Counted from the first letter of the stretch, positions 1-8,247 are shown. The stretch is 64,000 nt of DNA from Pseudomonas triclosanedens (GCF_026686735.1 NZ_CP113432.1:5445001-5509000), one strand, 5' to 3'. Notes: generated by a model not told the origin, from the letters alone. Program-made: numbers and translations.

Positions 1-1488
1 CGCAGCGCCCGCGCTGCCCATGCACTACTGGAGAAGCACTGGCAGGGGCAAATGCCCAGCCTGGACCAGGTCTATGCGTTCCTGCGCAAGGTGGGCAACG
101 TCAGCCGCGAGGTCGGGCGCATGGGTGAGCATGAAATCAAGGCGCTGCGCCCGTTCATTCGCCGCGACTTCACCAAGCTGCTGCCGACCGACGTCTATTC
201 CTGCGACGGCCACACGTTCGACGCCGAGGTCCAGCACCCGATGCACGGCCGGCCCTTCCGGCCGGAAATCACCACCATCATCGACATCCGTACCCGTCGA
301 ATTCCGGGCTGGTCCACCGGCCTGGCCGAGTCGGCCCTGGTGGTGGTCGATGCCCTACGTGACGCCTGCATCAAGGGCGGCGTCCCGGCCATCTTCTACG
401 TGGACAACGGCTCGGGCTACGTCAACCACATGATGCGCGACGAGGCGGTCGGCCTTATGGGCCGCCTGGGCATCGATATGAAGAACAGCCTGCCCTACAA
501 CAGCCAGGCGCGGGGCGTGATTGAGCGCGTCCACCAGAGCCTGTGGATTCGGGCCGCCAAGGAACTGCCCGGCTACATCGGCGCCGACATGGACCGCCAG
601 GCCAAGCTGGCCACCTTCAAGCTGACGCGCCGGGCCATCGCCAAGGGCGGCACCATGCCGCTGATGTCTTGGGAATCTTTTGTCGCGTTCTGCGAACAGC
701 AGATTGCCGAGTACAACGACCGCCCGCACAGCAGCCTGCCGCGCATCACCGACCCGAACACCGGTCGCCGCCGTCACATGACCCCGAACGAAGCCTGGGC
801 GCTGCACGAAGCGGAGGGTTTCAGCCCGATGCGCGTTACCGACGACGAAGCCCGCCCGCTGTTCCGGCCCCAGGTGCTGCGCACCGTCCGCCGCTGCGAA
901 CTGGAGTTCATCGGCAACCGCTACTTCGCCCGCGAGCTGGAAGAGTTCCACGGCGAGCAGCTGGCGGTCGCCTACGACATCCACGACGCCAGCAAGGTGT
1001 GGGTGTACGACGGTGAAGGCCGTTTCCTCTGCACCGCCGAGCTGGGTGGCAACAGCCGCGACTACATGCCGGCGTCCTACATCGAGCGCGCCCGCGAGAA
1101 GCGGGCCGATGCCCGCGAGAAACGCGCCATTGCGCACCTGGACGAGATCCGCGCCGAGCGTCAAGGCGGTTACGCCCTGGAAATGGACGCCCCGCTGACC
1201 ATTCCCGGCCTCGGAACCATCACCCCCGAGCAACTCCGTTCGCGGTCCGCCGCGACATTCGAAGTACAGGCGGAGCGGATCGACGAGCCAGTCACCGTCG
1301 CCACCGCAGCCCCGGCAGCGTCCGCCCAGGTCTTCACCCTGCCGACAGTACCCGCCCAGCGTTACCGCCAATGGTGCGAACTGGCTGAACGCCAACGCTC
1401 CGGCCAGCCCATCGAGCCGGAAGCCGCCCAGTGGTTCGAGGTTTACCCCAAATCGAAAGAGTTCGCTGCCCAACAGCGGCAAGCATGA
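1..1488 (+). CDS. Phage DDE transposase (MuA-type), 5' truncated by window edge
   Basis: Catalyses phage DNA integration and replicative transposition. The frame is open from base 1, so the N-terminal end-binding domain is partly outside the window. The retroviral-integrase-like core is visible: a first Asp in YSCDGHTFD (codon at 205), a second Asp in YVDNGSGY (codon at 403) and the catalytic Glu in GVIERVHQS (codon at 523), giving a D,D,E triad with 39 residues between the last two. A Mu-type C-terminal beta-barrel region follows, then a tail of low similarity ending PKSKEFAAQQRQA. The MuB-like ATPase starts 14 bases downstream, as in B3 and D3112. Confidence 0.93.
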   Translation, partial: RSARAAHALLEKHWQGQMPSLDQVYAFLRKVGNVSREVGRMGEHEIKALRPFIRRDFTKLLPTDVYSCDGHTFDAEVQHPMHGRPFRPEITTIIDIRTRRIPGWSTGLAESALVVVDALRDACIKGGVPAIFYVDNGSGYVNHMMRDEAVGLMGRLGIDMKNSLPYNSQARGVIERVHQSLWIRAAKELPGYIGADMDRQAKLATFKLTRRAIAKGGTMPLMSWESFVAFCEQQIAEYNDRPHSSLPRITDPNTGRRRHMTPNEAWALHEAEGFSPMRVTDDEARPLFRPQVLRTVRRCELEFIGNRYFARELEEFHGEQLAVAYDIHDASKVWVYDGEGRFLCTAELGGNSRDYMPASYIERAREKRADAREKRAIAHLDEIRAERQGGYALEMDAPLTIPGLGTITPEQLRSRSAATFEVQAERIDEPVTVATAAPAASAQVFTLPTVPAQRYRQWCELAERQRSGQPIEPEAAQWFEVYPKSKEFAAQQRQA

Positions 1489-1502
1489 AAGGAGCTGTAT
1501 TC

Positions 1503-2255
1503 ATGACCATCCAGCAGAACATTCCCACCTCCACCGGCATGGCCGATATCGCCAACATCGCGCTCTGTGACATCGCCCTGGAGAAGGCCCTGTCGCGCAC
1601 CGCAACCCTGCCGGGCCTGGTGTGCTTCTACGGCCCCAGCGGCTTCGGCAAGAGCGTTTCCGCCGCCTGGGTAGCGAACCGCCGTCGCGCCTACTACGTG
1701 CAGGCCAAAAGCCTCTGGACCCGCAAGCACACCCTCAAGGCCATCCTGGGGGAAATGGGTATCAAGCCGAGCGGCACCATCCCGGAAATGGCCGACCAGA
1801 TCGCCGAAGAACTGGCTGGCAGCGGCCGCCCGCTGATCATCGACGAGATGGACCACCTGGTGGCTTCGGGTTGCGTCGAGCTGGTCCGCGACCTGTACGA
1901 GTCCAGCCAGGCCGCGATCATGCTGATCGGCGAGGAAATGTTGCCGACCAAGCTGAAGAAGTTCGAGCGCTTCCACGGCCGCGTGCTGAGCTGGATTCCT
2001 GCCCAGCCGGTGACCCTGGACGACGCCCGCAACCTCGCGCCGGTCTACAGCCCAGGCGTCCAGATCGCCGACGACCTGCTGTCGCATCTGGTGACCAAAT
2101 CCCTAGGCTCGGTGCGCCGTGTCTCCGTCAACCTGGAAATGCTCGCAGAGTCTGCCGCCGTTCACGGTATGGTCAAACTGGATCAGGCCGACTTCAAGCG
2201 CCTGGGCCTGGAGCTGTATACCGGTGTGGCGCCGAGCCCGAGGACTTCGAAATGA
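1503..2255 (+). CDS. MuB-like transposition ATPase
   Basis: AAA-family ATPase of 250 aa that in Mu-like phages binds DNA, selects target sites, activates the transposase and gives target immunity. Walker A GPSGFGKS is at residues 44-51, and a Walker-B-like stretch, LIIDEMDHL, lies near residue 110. The ATG at 1503 is preferred over an in-frame codon at 1431 because AAAGGAG lies just upstream and the earlier start would run into the transposase. The stop overlaps the next start in an ATGA, so translation is probably coupled. Confidence 0.92.
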   Translation: MTIQQNIPTSTGMADIANIALCDIALEKALSRTATLPGLVCFYGPSGFGKSVSAAWVANRRRAYYVQAKSLWTRKHTLKAILGEMGIKPSGTIPEMADQIAEELAGSGRPLIIDEMDHLVASGCVELVRDLYESSQAAIMLIGEEMLPTKLKKFERFHGRVLSWIPAQPVTLDDARNLAPVYSPGVQIADDLLSHLVTKSLGSVRRVSVNLEMLAESAAVHGMVKLDQADFKRLGLELYTGVAPSPRTSK

Positions 2256-3088
2256 AGCGCCAACGCCAGGCTCACCTGTCCATGATCGGCGGCAAGCTCC
2301 CTCGCCAGCACATGTGGGAGGCCATCCGCGCCCACCGCGCCGAGTTCACCGCGTACCAGATCGCCCGAAAGTCGGGCCAGGACGACGGCGCTGTCGTCAC
2401 CTACCTGGCCGGTCTGCGCAAGGCTGGCCACATCGAGCCTGTGCGCGCTTTCGCCAGAAATGAAGAGGTGGTGTATCGCCTGGCCCGTGACAATGGTGTC
2501 GAGGCCCCGAACCTGGACGCCAAGGGCAACCCGACCCGCAAGGGCTACGTTGCCGAGGCCATGTGGCGAACCTTGCGGATCCTCGGTCGCGCCACGTCCG
2601 AGCAGATCGCCGCCCAGGTCGCCGCCACCGGCGCCAAAGTGCTGCCGTCTAGCGTCGAACGCTACTTCCGCGACCTCAAGAGCGCCGGATACCTGGAGCG
2701 TGACGGGCGCCACTACATCCTCACGCCCAAGCGCTATACCGGGCCGCGTCCGCCAATGGTGCAGCGGTCCGAGAATCGCCAGGTGTACGACCCGAACCTG
2801 GACAAGGTGGTGTGGGTGTCGGGCGAGGCTACGGCGCAGCCGGAATGCCAGGAACTGACCTGGGCGCGCATCGAGGTCGAGCGCCTGGAGTCGGAGCGCA
2901 ATACCCTTGCCAGCCAGATGGCCACGCTGCGCGCAGCGCTGTCCGCAATGGTGGGTGCCAGCTCCGCCGATGAGCTGCGCAACATGGAAGCGGCGATGCG
3001 CGCCATGCCTGCGTCTGATGCCGACAAGGCGGTGGCCATCAATGCCATCCAGGCCCTCCTGGCCACCACCGGGGAGGTGCGCGGATGA
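2252..3088 (+). CDS. Early phage protein with winged-helix-like segments, unknown function
   Basis: 278 aa. I do not recognise a named family. Two segments, about residues 20-75 and 95-150, have the alternating helix pattern of winged-helix DNA-binding domains (for example QIARKSGQDDGAVVTYLAGLRKAG, shown here only by its first and last residues: QIARKSG, then LRKAGHIE; and TSEQIAAQV, then LKSAGYLERDGRHY). A predicted coiled coil follows near residues 200-240 (ERLESERNTLASQM). It overlaps both neighbours by ATGA and sits straight after the MuB-like gene, so a role in replication or early gene control is likely but inferred. Confidence 0.8.
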   Translation: MKRQRQAHLSMIGGKLPRQHMWEAIRAHRAEFTAYQIARKSGQDDGAVVTYLAGLRKAGHIEPVRAFARNEEVVYRLARDNGVEAPNLDAKGNPTRKGYVAEAMWRTLRILGRATSEQIAAQVAATGAKVLPSSVERYFRDLKSAGYLERDGRHYILTPKRYTGPRPPMVQRSENRQVYDPNLDKVVWVSGEATAQPECQELTWARIEVERLESERNTLASQMATLRAALSAMVGASSADELRNMEAAMRAMPASDADKAVAINAIQALLATTGEVRG

Positions 3089-3495
3089 ATCAGATCGACC
3101 TGTCCGCCTGGGGCGAGCACCCGCCCGTATTCGTTCAGCTGCTGGCGGCGGAAGTCGCGCGCAGCAGCCAGACCAAGGCCGGTCAGGCCATCGGCATGAG
3201 CCGTTCCACCGTCAGCACCATCCTGGCGAACCGCTACCCGTCGCCCTCGACCATCCGCGTCGAGCGCCGTGTCCTGGAAGCGCTCAGCCGCATCGAGTGC
3301 CCGGCCCAGGGCGAGCTGGTGACCTCTACCCAGTGCAGTGAATACCTGCAGCGGCCCGCGCCGCTGAACAACCCTGTCGCCATGCGCTGCTGGAAGGCGT
3401 GCCGCGCCTGCCCGCGCAACCCCCACACCGCCACCGTGAACCGCGAGGAACAAGGCCATGAAAACCGAATCGCGCTTGAAGTTCTTGACGCCTGA
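3085..3495 (+). CDS. Small HTH protein with cysteine-rich C-terminus
   Basis: 136 aa. Residues about 29-60 read as a LacI/Cro-type helix-turn-helix (TKAGQAIGMSRSTVSTILAN), followed by a basic helix. The C-terminal half carries several cysteines (IECPAQGE, TQCSEY, MRCWKACRACPRNP), a pattern that could bind zinc or another metal. It starts in an ATGA overlap with the previous gene. DNA binding is supported by the HTH; the regulatory target is unknown. Confidence 0.75.
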   Translation: MNQIDLSAWGEHPPVFVQLLAAEVARSSQTKAGQAIGMSRSTVSTILANRYPSPSTIRVERRVLEALSRIECPAQGELVTSTQCSEYLQRPAPLNNPVAMRCWKACRACPRNPHTATVNREEQGHENRIALEVLDA

Positions 3496-3790
3496 GCTGG
3501 CCGTGAGCCTGCACACCTTCAACGACGCCACGCGGACCCTGCAGCGCATGGGCATCCGCCTGCACCGCATCGACCCGAGCAACAACCGGCTGACGCTCAG
3601 TCCCGAAGACGGCCGCCGCCTGGAGTCGCTGCACCTCCTGGTCGGCTACCAGCGCCATGCCACGGCCGGCAGTACCCGCTATGTCGCGCGGTTCCAGGGC
3701 GTGGAGGTGACCTGGTCCGAGCCCATCAGCTACCTCGACTACAGCAGCCCCAAAAGCCCCAGCGCTCGCGCTGACCTGACTTTCTTCTGA
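3458..3790 (+). CDS. Hypothetical early phage protein
   Basis: 110 aa, function not recognised. It overlaps the preceding HTH gene by 38 bases in another frame and has a purine-rich stretch (GAGGAACAAGG) before its ATG. There is no signal peptide or membrane segment. The sequence is a compact alpha/beta-looking domain (MGIRLHRIDPSNNRLTL, then LLVGYQRH and GVEVTWSEP). It is part of the close-packed early operon. Confidence 0.65.
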   Translation: MKTESRLKFLTPELAVSLHTFNDATRTLQRMGIRLHRIDPSNNRLTLSPEDGRRLESLHLLVGYQRHATAGSTRYVARFQGVEVTWSEPISYLDYSSPKSPSARADLTFF

Positions 3791-3805
3791 TCCAGGAGCC
3801 AACAC

Positions 3806-4423
3806 ATGAACCAAGTAACCATCCCCGAAGGCTATCGCATGGACGCCCAGAAGCGTCTGGTGGCGGAAGTCCTGATCAAGCCCGTTGACCTCGCCCGCGA
3901 CCAGTTGGTGATGGAACTGGTGGGCAAGGCCAAGGCCGTCCAGGAAGAGCTGTCCCGCTTCAAGGCTTCCGCCTTCGGCGACATCGAAGCCTTTGTCGAC
4001 CTGTCCGTCGAGCAGTACGGCGTCAAGCGTGGCGGCAAAAAGGGCAACGTGTCGCTGTTGAGCTTTGACGGCCGCTACATGATCAAAAAGGCCATCCAGG
4101 AAACCATCCAGTTCGACGAGCGCATCGAAGCGGCCCGCGTGCTGATTGACGAGTGCCTGCGCGACTGGACCCAGGGCGCGCGCCCCGAAGTGGTGACGCT
4201 GGTCAGCAATGCCTTCCGCACCGACACCAACGGCGAAATCCGCACTGCCCGCGTCCTGGCGCTGCGCCGCCTGGACATCCCGGATGAGCGCTGGCAACGC
4301 GCTATGAAGGCCATTGGCGAAGCCTGCCAGGCGGTCGGCTCCAAGTCCTACATCCGCCTTTATGAGCGTGTCGGCGACAGCGACCAGTACGAACAAATCA
4401 GCCTCGACATGGCGGGGGTGTGA
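3806..4423 (+). CDS. DUF3164 family phage protein
   Basis: 205 aa. The N-terminus (IPEGYRMDAQKRLVAEVLIKP) and the middle (GGKKGNVSLLSFDGRYMI) match what I know of DUF3164, a family common in the early region of Mu-like phages. Its biochemical role is not established. A long helical central part binds no obvious cofactor. A good ribosome site (CAGGAG) lies before the ATG, and the next gene starts one base after the stop. Confidence 0.85.
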   Translation: MNQVTIPEGYRMDAQKRLVAEVLIKPVDLARDQLVMELVGKAKAVQEELSRFKASAFGDIEAFVDLSVEQYGVKRGGKKGNVSLLSFDGRYMIKKAIQETIQFDERIEAARVLIDECLRDWTQGARPEVVTLVSNAFRTDTNGEIRTARVLALRRLDIPDERWQRAMKAIGEACQAVGSKSYIRLYERVGDSDQYEQISLDMAGV

Positions 4424-4424
4424 G

Positions 4425-4730
4425 ATGGCCGCACGCAACAGCAAGCAACAGCTTTGCGTAGTCACCGTGAATTATGAGTGCTACCTGCTGCCCCAAGGGG
4501 ATGCGCTCAAGGTCATCGACATCATGAGCCGGGCGGCCAAGGTGCAACAGGACTACTCCGATGGCGACTTCAAGTACATCGTTGGGGAATCGCCTCGCGC
4601 CGAGCTGACGGTGGTACGCCCTGGGCAGCTGGTCATGCCTAAAGCTGCGGCGGAGCCAGTCACTCAGCGCCCTCGGCGGAAGTCTCCGGCCCAGCTCCCG
4701 CATCAGACCTTCCTCCTGGAGGGCAACTGA
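4425..4730 (+). CDS. Hypothetical early phage protein
   Basis: 101 aa, not recognised. The ATG at 4425 directly follows the stop of the DUF3164 gene (TGAGATG); the longer in-frame opening at 4314 would lie inside that gene and is rejected. The first 60 residues look like a small alpha/beta domain. The last 40 are rich in Pro, Arg and Lys (KAAAEPVTQRPRRKSPAQLP) and probably disordered and basic. Confidence 0.65.
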   Translation: MAARNSKQQLCVVTVNYECYLLPQGDALKVIDIMSRAAKVQQDYSDGDFKYIVGESPRAELTVVRPGQLVMPKAAAEPVTQRPRRKSPAQLPHQTFLLEGN

Positions 4731-4732
4731 TC

Positions 4733-5005
4733 ATGACCAAGACCTTCGCTGCATGCCGCCTGGACGGCCTGATCGAGCTGCACGACCAGCACCCTGGTGA
4801 TGGCTACTTCGCCATCGCCGAAGGGGATCCTGCTGAACTGCGCCGGGTGATCGACCTCACCGCCGATCCCGTCGCCGGGCTCGCCTGGCGCGTTCCGGGC
4901 ATCCGCCAGGAGGCTGAGCCTCGCGCCAATCTCGGCGCCATCGCCAGCTACATCCGCCACCTTTCCACTCAAGATGCGCCCGGTGTGCGGGCGCTGGGGG
5001 TGTGA
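4733..5005 (+). CDS. Hypothetical early phage protein
   Basis: 90 aa, not recognised. It starts two bases after the previous stop and ends just before the next start. It has acidic character in the first half (DGLIELHDQHPGDGYFAIAEGDPAEL) and no membrane segment. Operon position between two other small unknown genes is the only context. Confidence 0.6.
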   Translation: MTKTFAACRLDGLIELHDQHPGDGYFAIAEGDPAELRRVIDLTADPVAGLAWRVPGIRQEAEPRANLGAIASYIRHLSTQDAPGVRALGV

Positions 5006-5006
5006 C

Positions 5007-5222
5007 ATGGGGCGCGTTCCGCTGCTCGATGACATGAACCTGGACAAGAGCGTCCGCCAGATGATCGACGAGGCCGAGCAGCTCGATGCCGACTGCTTCG
5101 ACGTCATGCACCTGACGCTAGATAACGGCAACGAGCTGGTGGTGGTCGCCATCACTGGCGAGTACCTGGACCCGGTGGTAACGGTCCTGGAAGCCGTCCG
5201 CGACCTACGGGAGGCCAAGTGA
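5007..5222 (+). CDS. Small acidic early phage protein
   Basis: 71 aa, strongly acidic and Leu/Val-rich (MIDEAEQLDADCFDVMHLTL, then VVVAITGEYLDPVVTVLEAV). Function not recognised. The ATG at 5007 is taken because it follows the preceding stop (TGTGACATG), and the stop at 5220-5222 shares its last base with the next ATG. Small acidic early phage proteins are often inhibitors of host enzymes, but nothing here proves that. Confidence 0.6.
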   Translation: MGRVPLLDDMNLDKSVRQMIDEAEQLDADCFDVMHLTLDNGNELVVVAITGEYLDPVVTVLEAVRDLREAK

Positions 5223-5470
5223 TGACTACTAACACGAAGCCAGGCACCACTGGCGCGCTGTTCACCGACTTCAACATGCGCCGGAGTGGCGATGGCTACA
5301 CCGCCACCAGCAAAGGGAAGTCGGCCAGTTGCACCTGGAACCGCGAGCAGTGCGCCCGCCGCCTGGCTCAGAAGCTGTACCCGGACGCCGCCGTGCGCGT
5401 CGAGTGCATCGACAACGTGCGCGAAGGCAGCCGCGACAGCCGTTGGCGGATCACCGTGGAGGGACACTGA
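5222..5470 (+). CDS. Hypothetical early phage protein
   Basis: 82 aa if started at the ATG at 5222, which overlaps the previous stop by one base; a GTG at 5219 is a possible alternative. The sequence contains a short motif-like stretch (GDGYTATSKGKSASCTW) and a C-terminal beta-rich part (AAVRVECIDNV, then RWRITVEGH). No family recognised. It ends one base before the next start codon region. Confidence 0.6.
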   Translation: MTTNTKPGTTGALFTDFNMRRSGDGYTATSKGKSASCTWNREQCARRLAQKLYPDAAVRVECIDNVREGSRDSRWRITVEGH

Positions 5471-5471
5471 T

Positions 5472-5831
5472 ATGCACTCACGCGCCGCTCAACTGATCAG
5501 CACCACGCTTCTGCGTGTCGAGGCGCGCCTGGCACAGCAAGCCCTGGGCATGGACCAGGTGCCGTCGATGCCAGTCGCTCAGATCGTGGAGGTATCGCCG
5601 GCCGAGCCCATCGAACTGGAGGAAGCACCCCAGCCAGAGACCATGCCTTTCGACTCTTTCGAAGACGAGCCGACGCCTACCCGGCTGTTGCCACCGCTGG
5701 CCGCACGAATCGAGGCGATGGCCGCGCGCGGATGGACTCCGCAGATGGCGGCCCATGATCTGCGCCTGCATCCCAAGCGGATTCGTCAGATCGCTCGCGA
5801 CTACAACATCACCTTTTCATTCCACCGCTAG
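5472..5831 (+). CDS. Hypothetical early phage protein with C-terminal HTH-like segment
   Basis: 119 aa. The first 75 residues are acidic and proline-rich (PAEPIELEEAPQPETMPF) and probably flexible. Residues about 80-115 (ARGWTPQMAAHDLRLHPKRI, then RQIARDYNI) have the shape of a helix-turn-helix. The ATG at 5472 follows the previous stop by one base; an in-frame opening at 5286 lies inside the previous gene and is rejected. DNA binding is an inference from the C-terminal pattern. Confidence 0.65.
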   Translation: MHSRAAQLISTTLLRVEARLAQQALGMDQVPSMPVAQIVEVSPAEPIELEEAPQPETMPFDSFEDEPTPTRLLPPLAARIEAMAARGWTPQMAAHDLRLHPKRIRQIARDYNITFSFHR

Positions 5832-5839
5832 GAGGCTCT

Positions 5840-6109
5840 ATGGCCGAGTACACCATCACCATCAGCGACGCCGAAGGCGGCGTCATCTTCGGAATGATGG
5901 GACCGAAACTGCATGACTCCAAGGCTTCGAAGCTGGCCTTCGCGCTTATGGAGGCATCAAAGGCTCTGGCTAGCAAGTTGGCAGAAATGGATGGGGAGAA
6001 AACAGCAGTCTCCTGCGCCTGCGATGAATGCCTTGCTCGTCGTGCTCGCGGGGAAGAGCCCCAGGCGGAAGTTCATCTCAGCAAGATCAAGGACCGGACC
6101 CTCCACTGA
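5840..6109 (+). CDS. Hypothetical early phage protein
   Basis: 89 aa. A beta-strand opening (YTITISDAEGGVIFGMMG) is followed by an Ala/Leu helix (ASKLAFALMEASKALASKLAEM) and a short cysteine pair region (SCACDECLARR). AGGAGG lies just upstream of the ATG. Function unknown. A hairpin lies 6 bases after the stop. Confidence 0.65.
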   Translation: MAEYTITISDAEGGVIFGMMGPKLHDSKASKLAFALMEASKALASKLAEMDGEKTAVSCACDECLARRARGEEPQAEVHLSKIKDRTLH

Positions 6110-6114
6110 GCGAA

Positions 6115-6139
6115 ACCGTTCCGGCCTGGCCGGAGCGGT
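6115..6139 (+). other. Inverted repeat between early genes
   Basis: ACCGTTCCGG (6115-6124) pairs with CCGGAGCGGT (6130-6139) around a 5-base loop, ten pairs with one G-U wobble. It lies in the only gap above 60 bases in the early region. No U-run follows, so it is a processing or pausing element at best. Confidence 0.4.
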
Positions 6140-6184
6140 CTGCCCAGCGTGGTGGCTGGGTACTGATGAGCAGCCGAGGAACAT

Positions 6185-6856
6185 ATGGAAAACAACAAGG
6201 CCCTGGACAAGATCAAGAAACTGCTGCGCCTCGCGCAGAGCAGCAACCCGCACGAAGCGGCGAACGCCATGCGCCAGGCGCGGGCGATGATGGAAAAGCA
6301 CGGCATCGGCGAGGGCGACGTGGCGCTGGCCGACATCACCGAACACGGCACCGGCAGCGGCTCCAAGCTGAAGCCCGCGCAGTGGGAAGCGAATCTCGCC
6401 GGTACCGTGGCGAAGGCGTACTCCTGCAAGCTGTTCTTCGCGGCCGGCATCGGCCAATGGCGCTTTGTGGGCGAGATGGCCGAGGTGGCCAGCTACACCA
6501 TGACCATCCTGCTGCGCCAGGTGCGCAAGGCCCGCCGCGACTACATCGCCACCGAGCTGAAGCGCTGCAAGGCCGCGACCAAGACCAAGCGCGGAGACCT
6601 GTTCTGTGATGCCTGGGTGTGGTCGGTGCGTAAGCAGGTCGACAAGTTCGCCGGGACGGCGCAACCGTCACAGGCGGCCGAGGCGTACATGGTGAAGCAC
6701 CACCCGGACCTGGTCCGTGGTGAAACCACCGACCGCAGCAAGAAAGGCCAGCTCAGCAACCGCGACCTCGGCGACGTAGCCAAGGGCATCGCTGCGGCTG
6801 ATGGCGTCCAGCTCAACCACGGTGTCGGCGGCTCCGCCCCGCTGGCCTTGACCTGA
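6185..6856 (+). CDS. DUF2786 family phage protein
   Basis: 223 aa. The first 40 residues (ALDKIKKLLRLAQSSNPHEA, then NAMRQARAMMEKHGI) are the DUF2786 signature seen in many Mu-like phages and some bacteria. The remainder resembles the C-terminal domain that usually accompanies it (YSCKLFF, then VGEMAEVASYTMTILLRQVR). The molecular role is unknown. The start has GAGGAAC at a good distance. Confidence 0.85.
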   Translation: MENNKALDKIKKLLRLAQSSNPHEAANAMRQARAMMEKHGIGEGDVALADITEHGTGSGSKLKPAQWEANLAGTVAKAYSCKLFFAAGIGQWRFVGEMAEVASYTMTILLRQVRKARRDYIATELKRCKAATKTKRGDLFCDAWVWSVRKQVDKFAGTAQPSQAAEAYMVKHHPDLVRGETTDRSKKGQLSNRDLGDVAKGIAAADGVQLNHGVGGSAPLALT

Positions 6857-6868
6857 GCACGTCCGGCG

Positions 6869-7150
6869 ATGACGAACGAAACCAAAGCCGAACGCCGGCG
6901 CCGTCTGGCCAAGGAGCGCCAGAAAGCGAAGCGCGAGCGCGACGCTCTTCGCCGTGCAGTCCTTGGTGGGCGACGTTTCAGCATGGACATGTTCCAGGCA
7001 ACGGCCGATGCCCTTGCGCTGATCTGCCAGCGCGGTGGCTTCGATGAGCCCGCCGAAGCCGTCACGTTGTTACTCCACAACGTGGCAGAAATTGCAAAGC
7101 GTGACGAGTCACGCTTTACGGAATTGGTCAGCACACGGAGATGTACATGA
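6869..7150 (+). CDS. Hypothetical basic early phage protein
   Basis: 93 aa. The first 35 residues are extremely basic (AERRRRLAKERQKAKRERDA), then a helical domain follows (MFQATADALALICQRGGFDE). It may bind nucleic acid. Its stop overlaps the next ATG in an ATGA. Family not recognised. Confidence 0.65.
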   Translation: MTNETKAERRRRLAKERQKAKRERDALRRAVLGGRRFSMDMFQATADALALICQRGGFDEPAEAVTLLLHNVAEIAKRDESRFTELVSTRRCT

Positions 7151-7347
7151 CCACATCACTTCTCTCTGAGCCAAAGCCACGCCTTGTTCAGCAATGGTGG
7201 GGCCCGGAAAAACTCTGCCCACGTTGCGACGACTACTGGCCGGCCGACGCCGAGTTCTTCAGCCCTCGGGGTGAAGGAAAGCTCGACAGCTGGTGCCGCT
7301 GCTGCGTGAACGAACACCACCAGGAACGTCGCCGGAGGGTTCAATGA
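7147..7347 (+). CDS. Small zinc-ribbon-like phage protein
   Basis: 66 aa with two CxxC pairs (KLCPRCDDYW and WCRCCVNEHH) about 26 residues apart, followed by a basic tail (HHQERRRRVQ). This is the layout of a small zinc-binding nucleic-acid-binding domain. The ATG at 7147 is chosen over 7141 because CGGAG at 7136-7140 is then six bases away and an ATGA overlap with the previous gene results. It also overlaps the next gene by ATGA. Confidence 0.75.
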   Translation: MTTSLLSEPKPRLVQQWWGPEKLCPRCDDYWPADAEFFSPRGEGKLDSWCRCCVNEHHQERRRRVQ

Positions 7348-7751
7348 GCCTGCGCAACGTGAACCTCGCCAAAATCCACATCGCCAAGGCCCAGCTTGGC
7401 CTGGACGATGATGCCTATCGCGCGCTGCTGGGGCGTGTCGCGGGCGTACGTTCGGCCAAGGAACTGGGTCCGCGTCAGGTCGCCCAGGTGCTGGCCGAGT
7501 TCCAGCGCCTGGGCTGGAAACCGGAGAGCAAACAGCAGGGCCGCGCCACGCCAAAAGTTCCTCAAAACCGCCAGGTCGTGCTGAAGAAGATCACGGCGCT
7601 GCTGGCCAGCGCCACGCGCCCCTGGAGCTACGCCGATGCAATGGCGAAGCACATGTTCCAGCGCGAGCGCGTCGAATGGCTGGACGACAGCCAGTTGTAT
7701 CGCCTGATGCAGGCGCTGATCATCGACAGGAGCCGGCATGAACAGCAGTGA
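7344..7751 (+). CDS. gemA: Gp16/GemA-like protein (DUF1018 family)
   Basis: 135 aa. It matches the Mu Gp16 (GemA, DUF1018) family: KIHIAKAQLGLDDDAYRALL near the N-terminus and GWKPESKQ in the middle are typical, followed by a C-terminal helical domain (ALLASATRPWSYADAMAKHM). In Mu, GemA affects expression of host genes linked to DNA topology. The gene immediately precedes the Mor-type activator and overlaps it by 14 bases, as in Mu-like phages. The ATG at 7344 is in an ATGA overlap with the upstream gene. Confidence 0.88.
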   Translation: MSLRNVNLAKIHIAKAQLGLDDDAYRALLGRVAGVRSAKELGPRQVAQVLAEFQRLGWKPESKQQGRATPKVPQNRQVVLKKITALLASATRPWSYADAMAKHMFQRERVEWLDDSQLYRLMQALIIDRSRHEQQ

Positions 7752-8196
7752 CATCGATCTGCGTCAGGTCCAGGACATGCTGCCGGACAACGTCAGGGAC
7801 ATGGCGGGCCGTATCGGCCTGCCGTCCACCCTGGTGGTGGTCGAGCAGCTCGGCGGGACGCTCTGGCGCATAGCCGAGGGCCGGGCGCGCAAGGGCGAGG
7901 CACGCCGCGCGGCCCTGGCCGAGCTGGTGGGCAGCGAGATCGAAGAGCAGCTTCATGCCCACTACAAGGGTGAGGAAATCTACGTCGCCCGCTGCAATAA
8001 GGCCCTAGTGCGGTGGCGCGACCTGGAGATCATGGAGCGTTTCGAGCAGGGCTTGCGGGATGGGCAAACCGTCCGTAGCCTGCTCAACGAGCTGGCCCGC
8101 GAGTACAAACTGTCCTCCCGCTGGATCTGGGAGATTGTGAACCGGCCCAGCGAGCAGCTGCCGCAGTTACAGCAGCAGCCCACCCTGTTCCACTAA
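7738..8196 (+). CDS. mor: Mor-type transcription activator
   Basis: 152 aa, Mor/C family activator of middle or late phage promoters. The family layout is visible: an N-terminal dimerisation part, then a basic C-terminal helix-turn-helix (SLLNELAREYKLSSRWIWEI), with the C-terminal residues QQPTLFH. B3/D3112-like phages often have a single protein of this family. It is the last early gene; a hairpin follows and the lysis genes begin about 100 bases later, where a putative late promoter region lies. Confidence 0.87.
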   Translation: MNSSDIDLRQVQDMLPDNVRDMAGRIGLPSTLVVVEQLGGTLWRIAEGRARKGEARRAALAELVGSEIEEQLHAHYKGEEIYVARCNKALVRWRDLEIMERFEQGLRDGQTVRSLLNELAREYKLSSRWIWEIVNRPSEQLPQLQQQPTLFH

Positions 8197-8217
8197 GCCG
8201 GGGCGCAATGCCCCGGC
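8197..8217 (+). terminator. GC-rich hairpin after mor (weak terminator candidate)
   Basis: GCCGGGGC (8197-8204) pairs perfectly with GCCCCGGC (8210-8217) around GCAAT, starting on the base after the mor stop codon. No U-run follows, so if it stops early transcription it would be weak or factor-assisted. Confidence 0.45.
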
Positions 8218-8247
8218 TGGCGCCGTCGCGCCACGCCTGTTTCGACT

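Noticed and set aside
355..1482. 375-aa open frame on the minus strand
   Set aside because: Antisense to the transposase core, whose catalytic motifs are clear on the plus strand.
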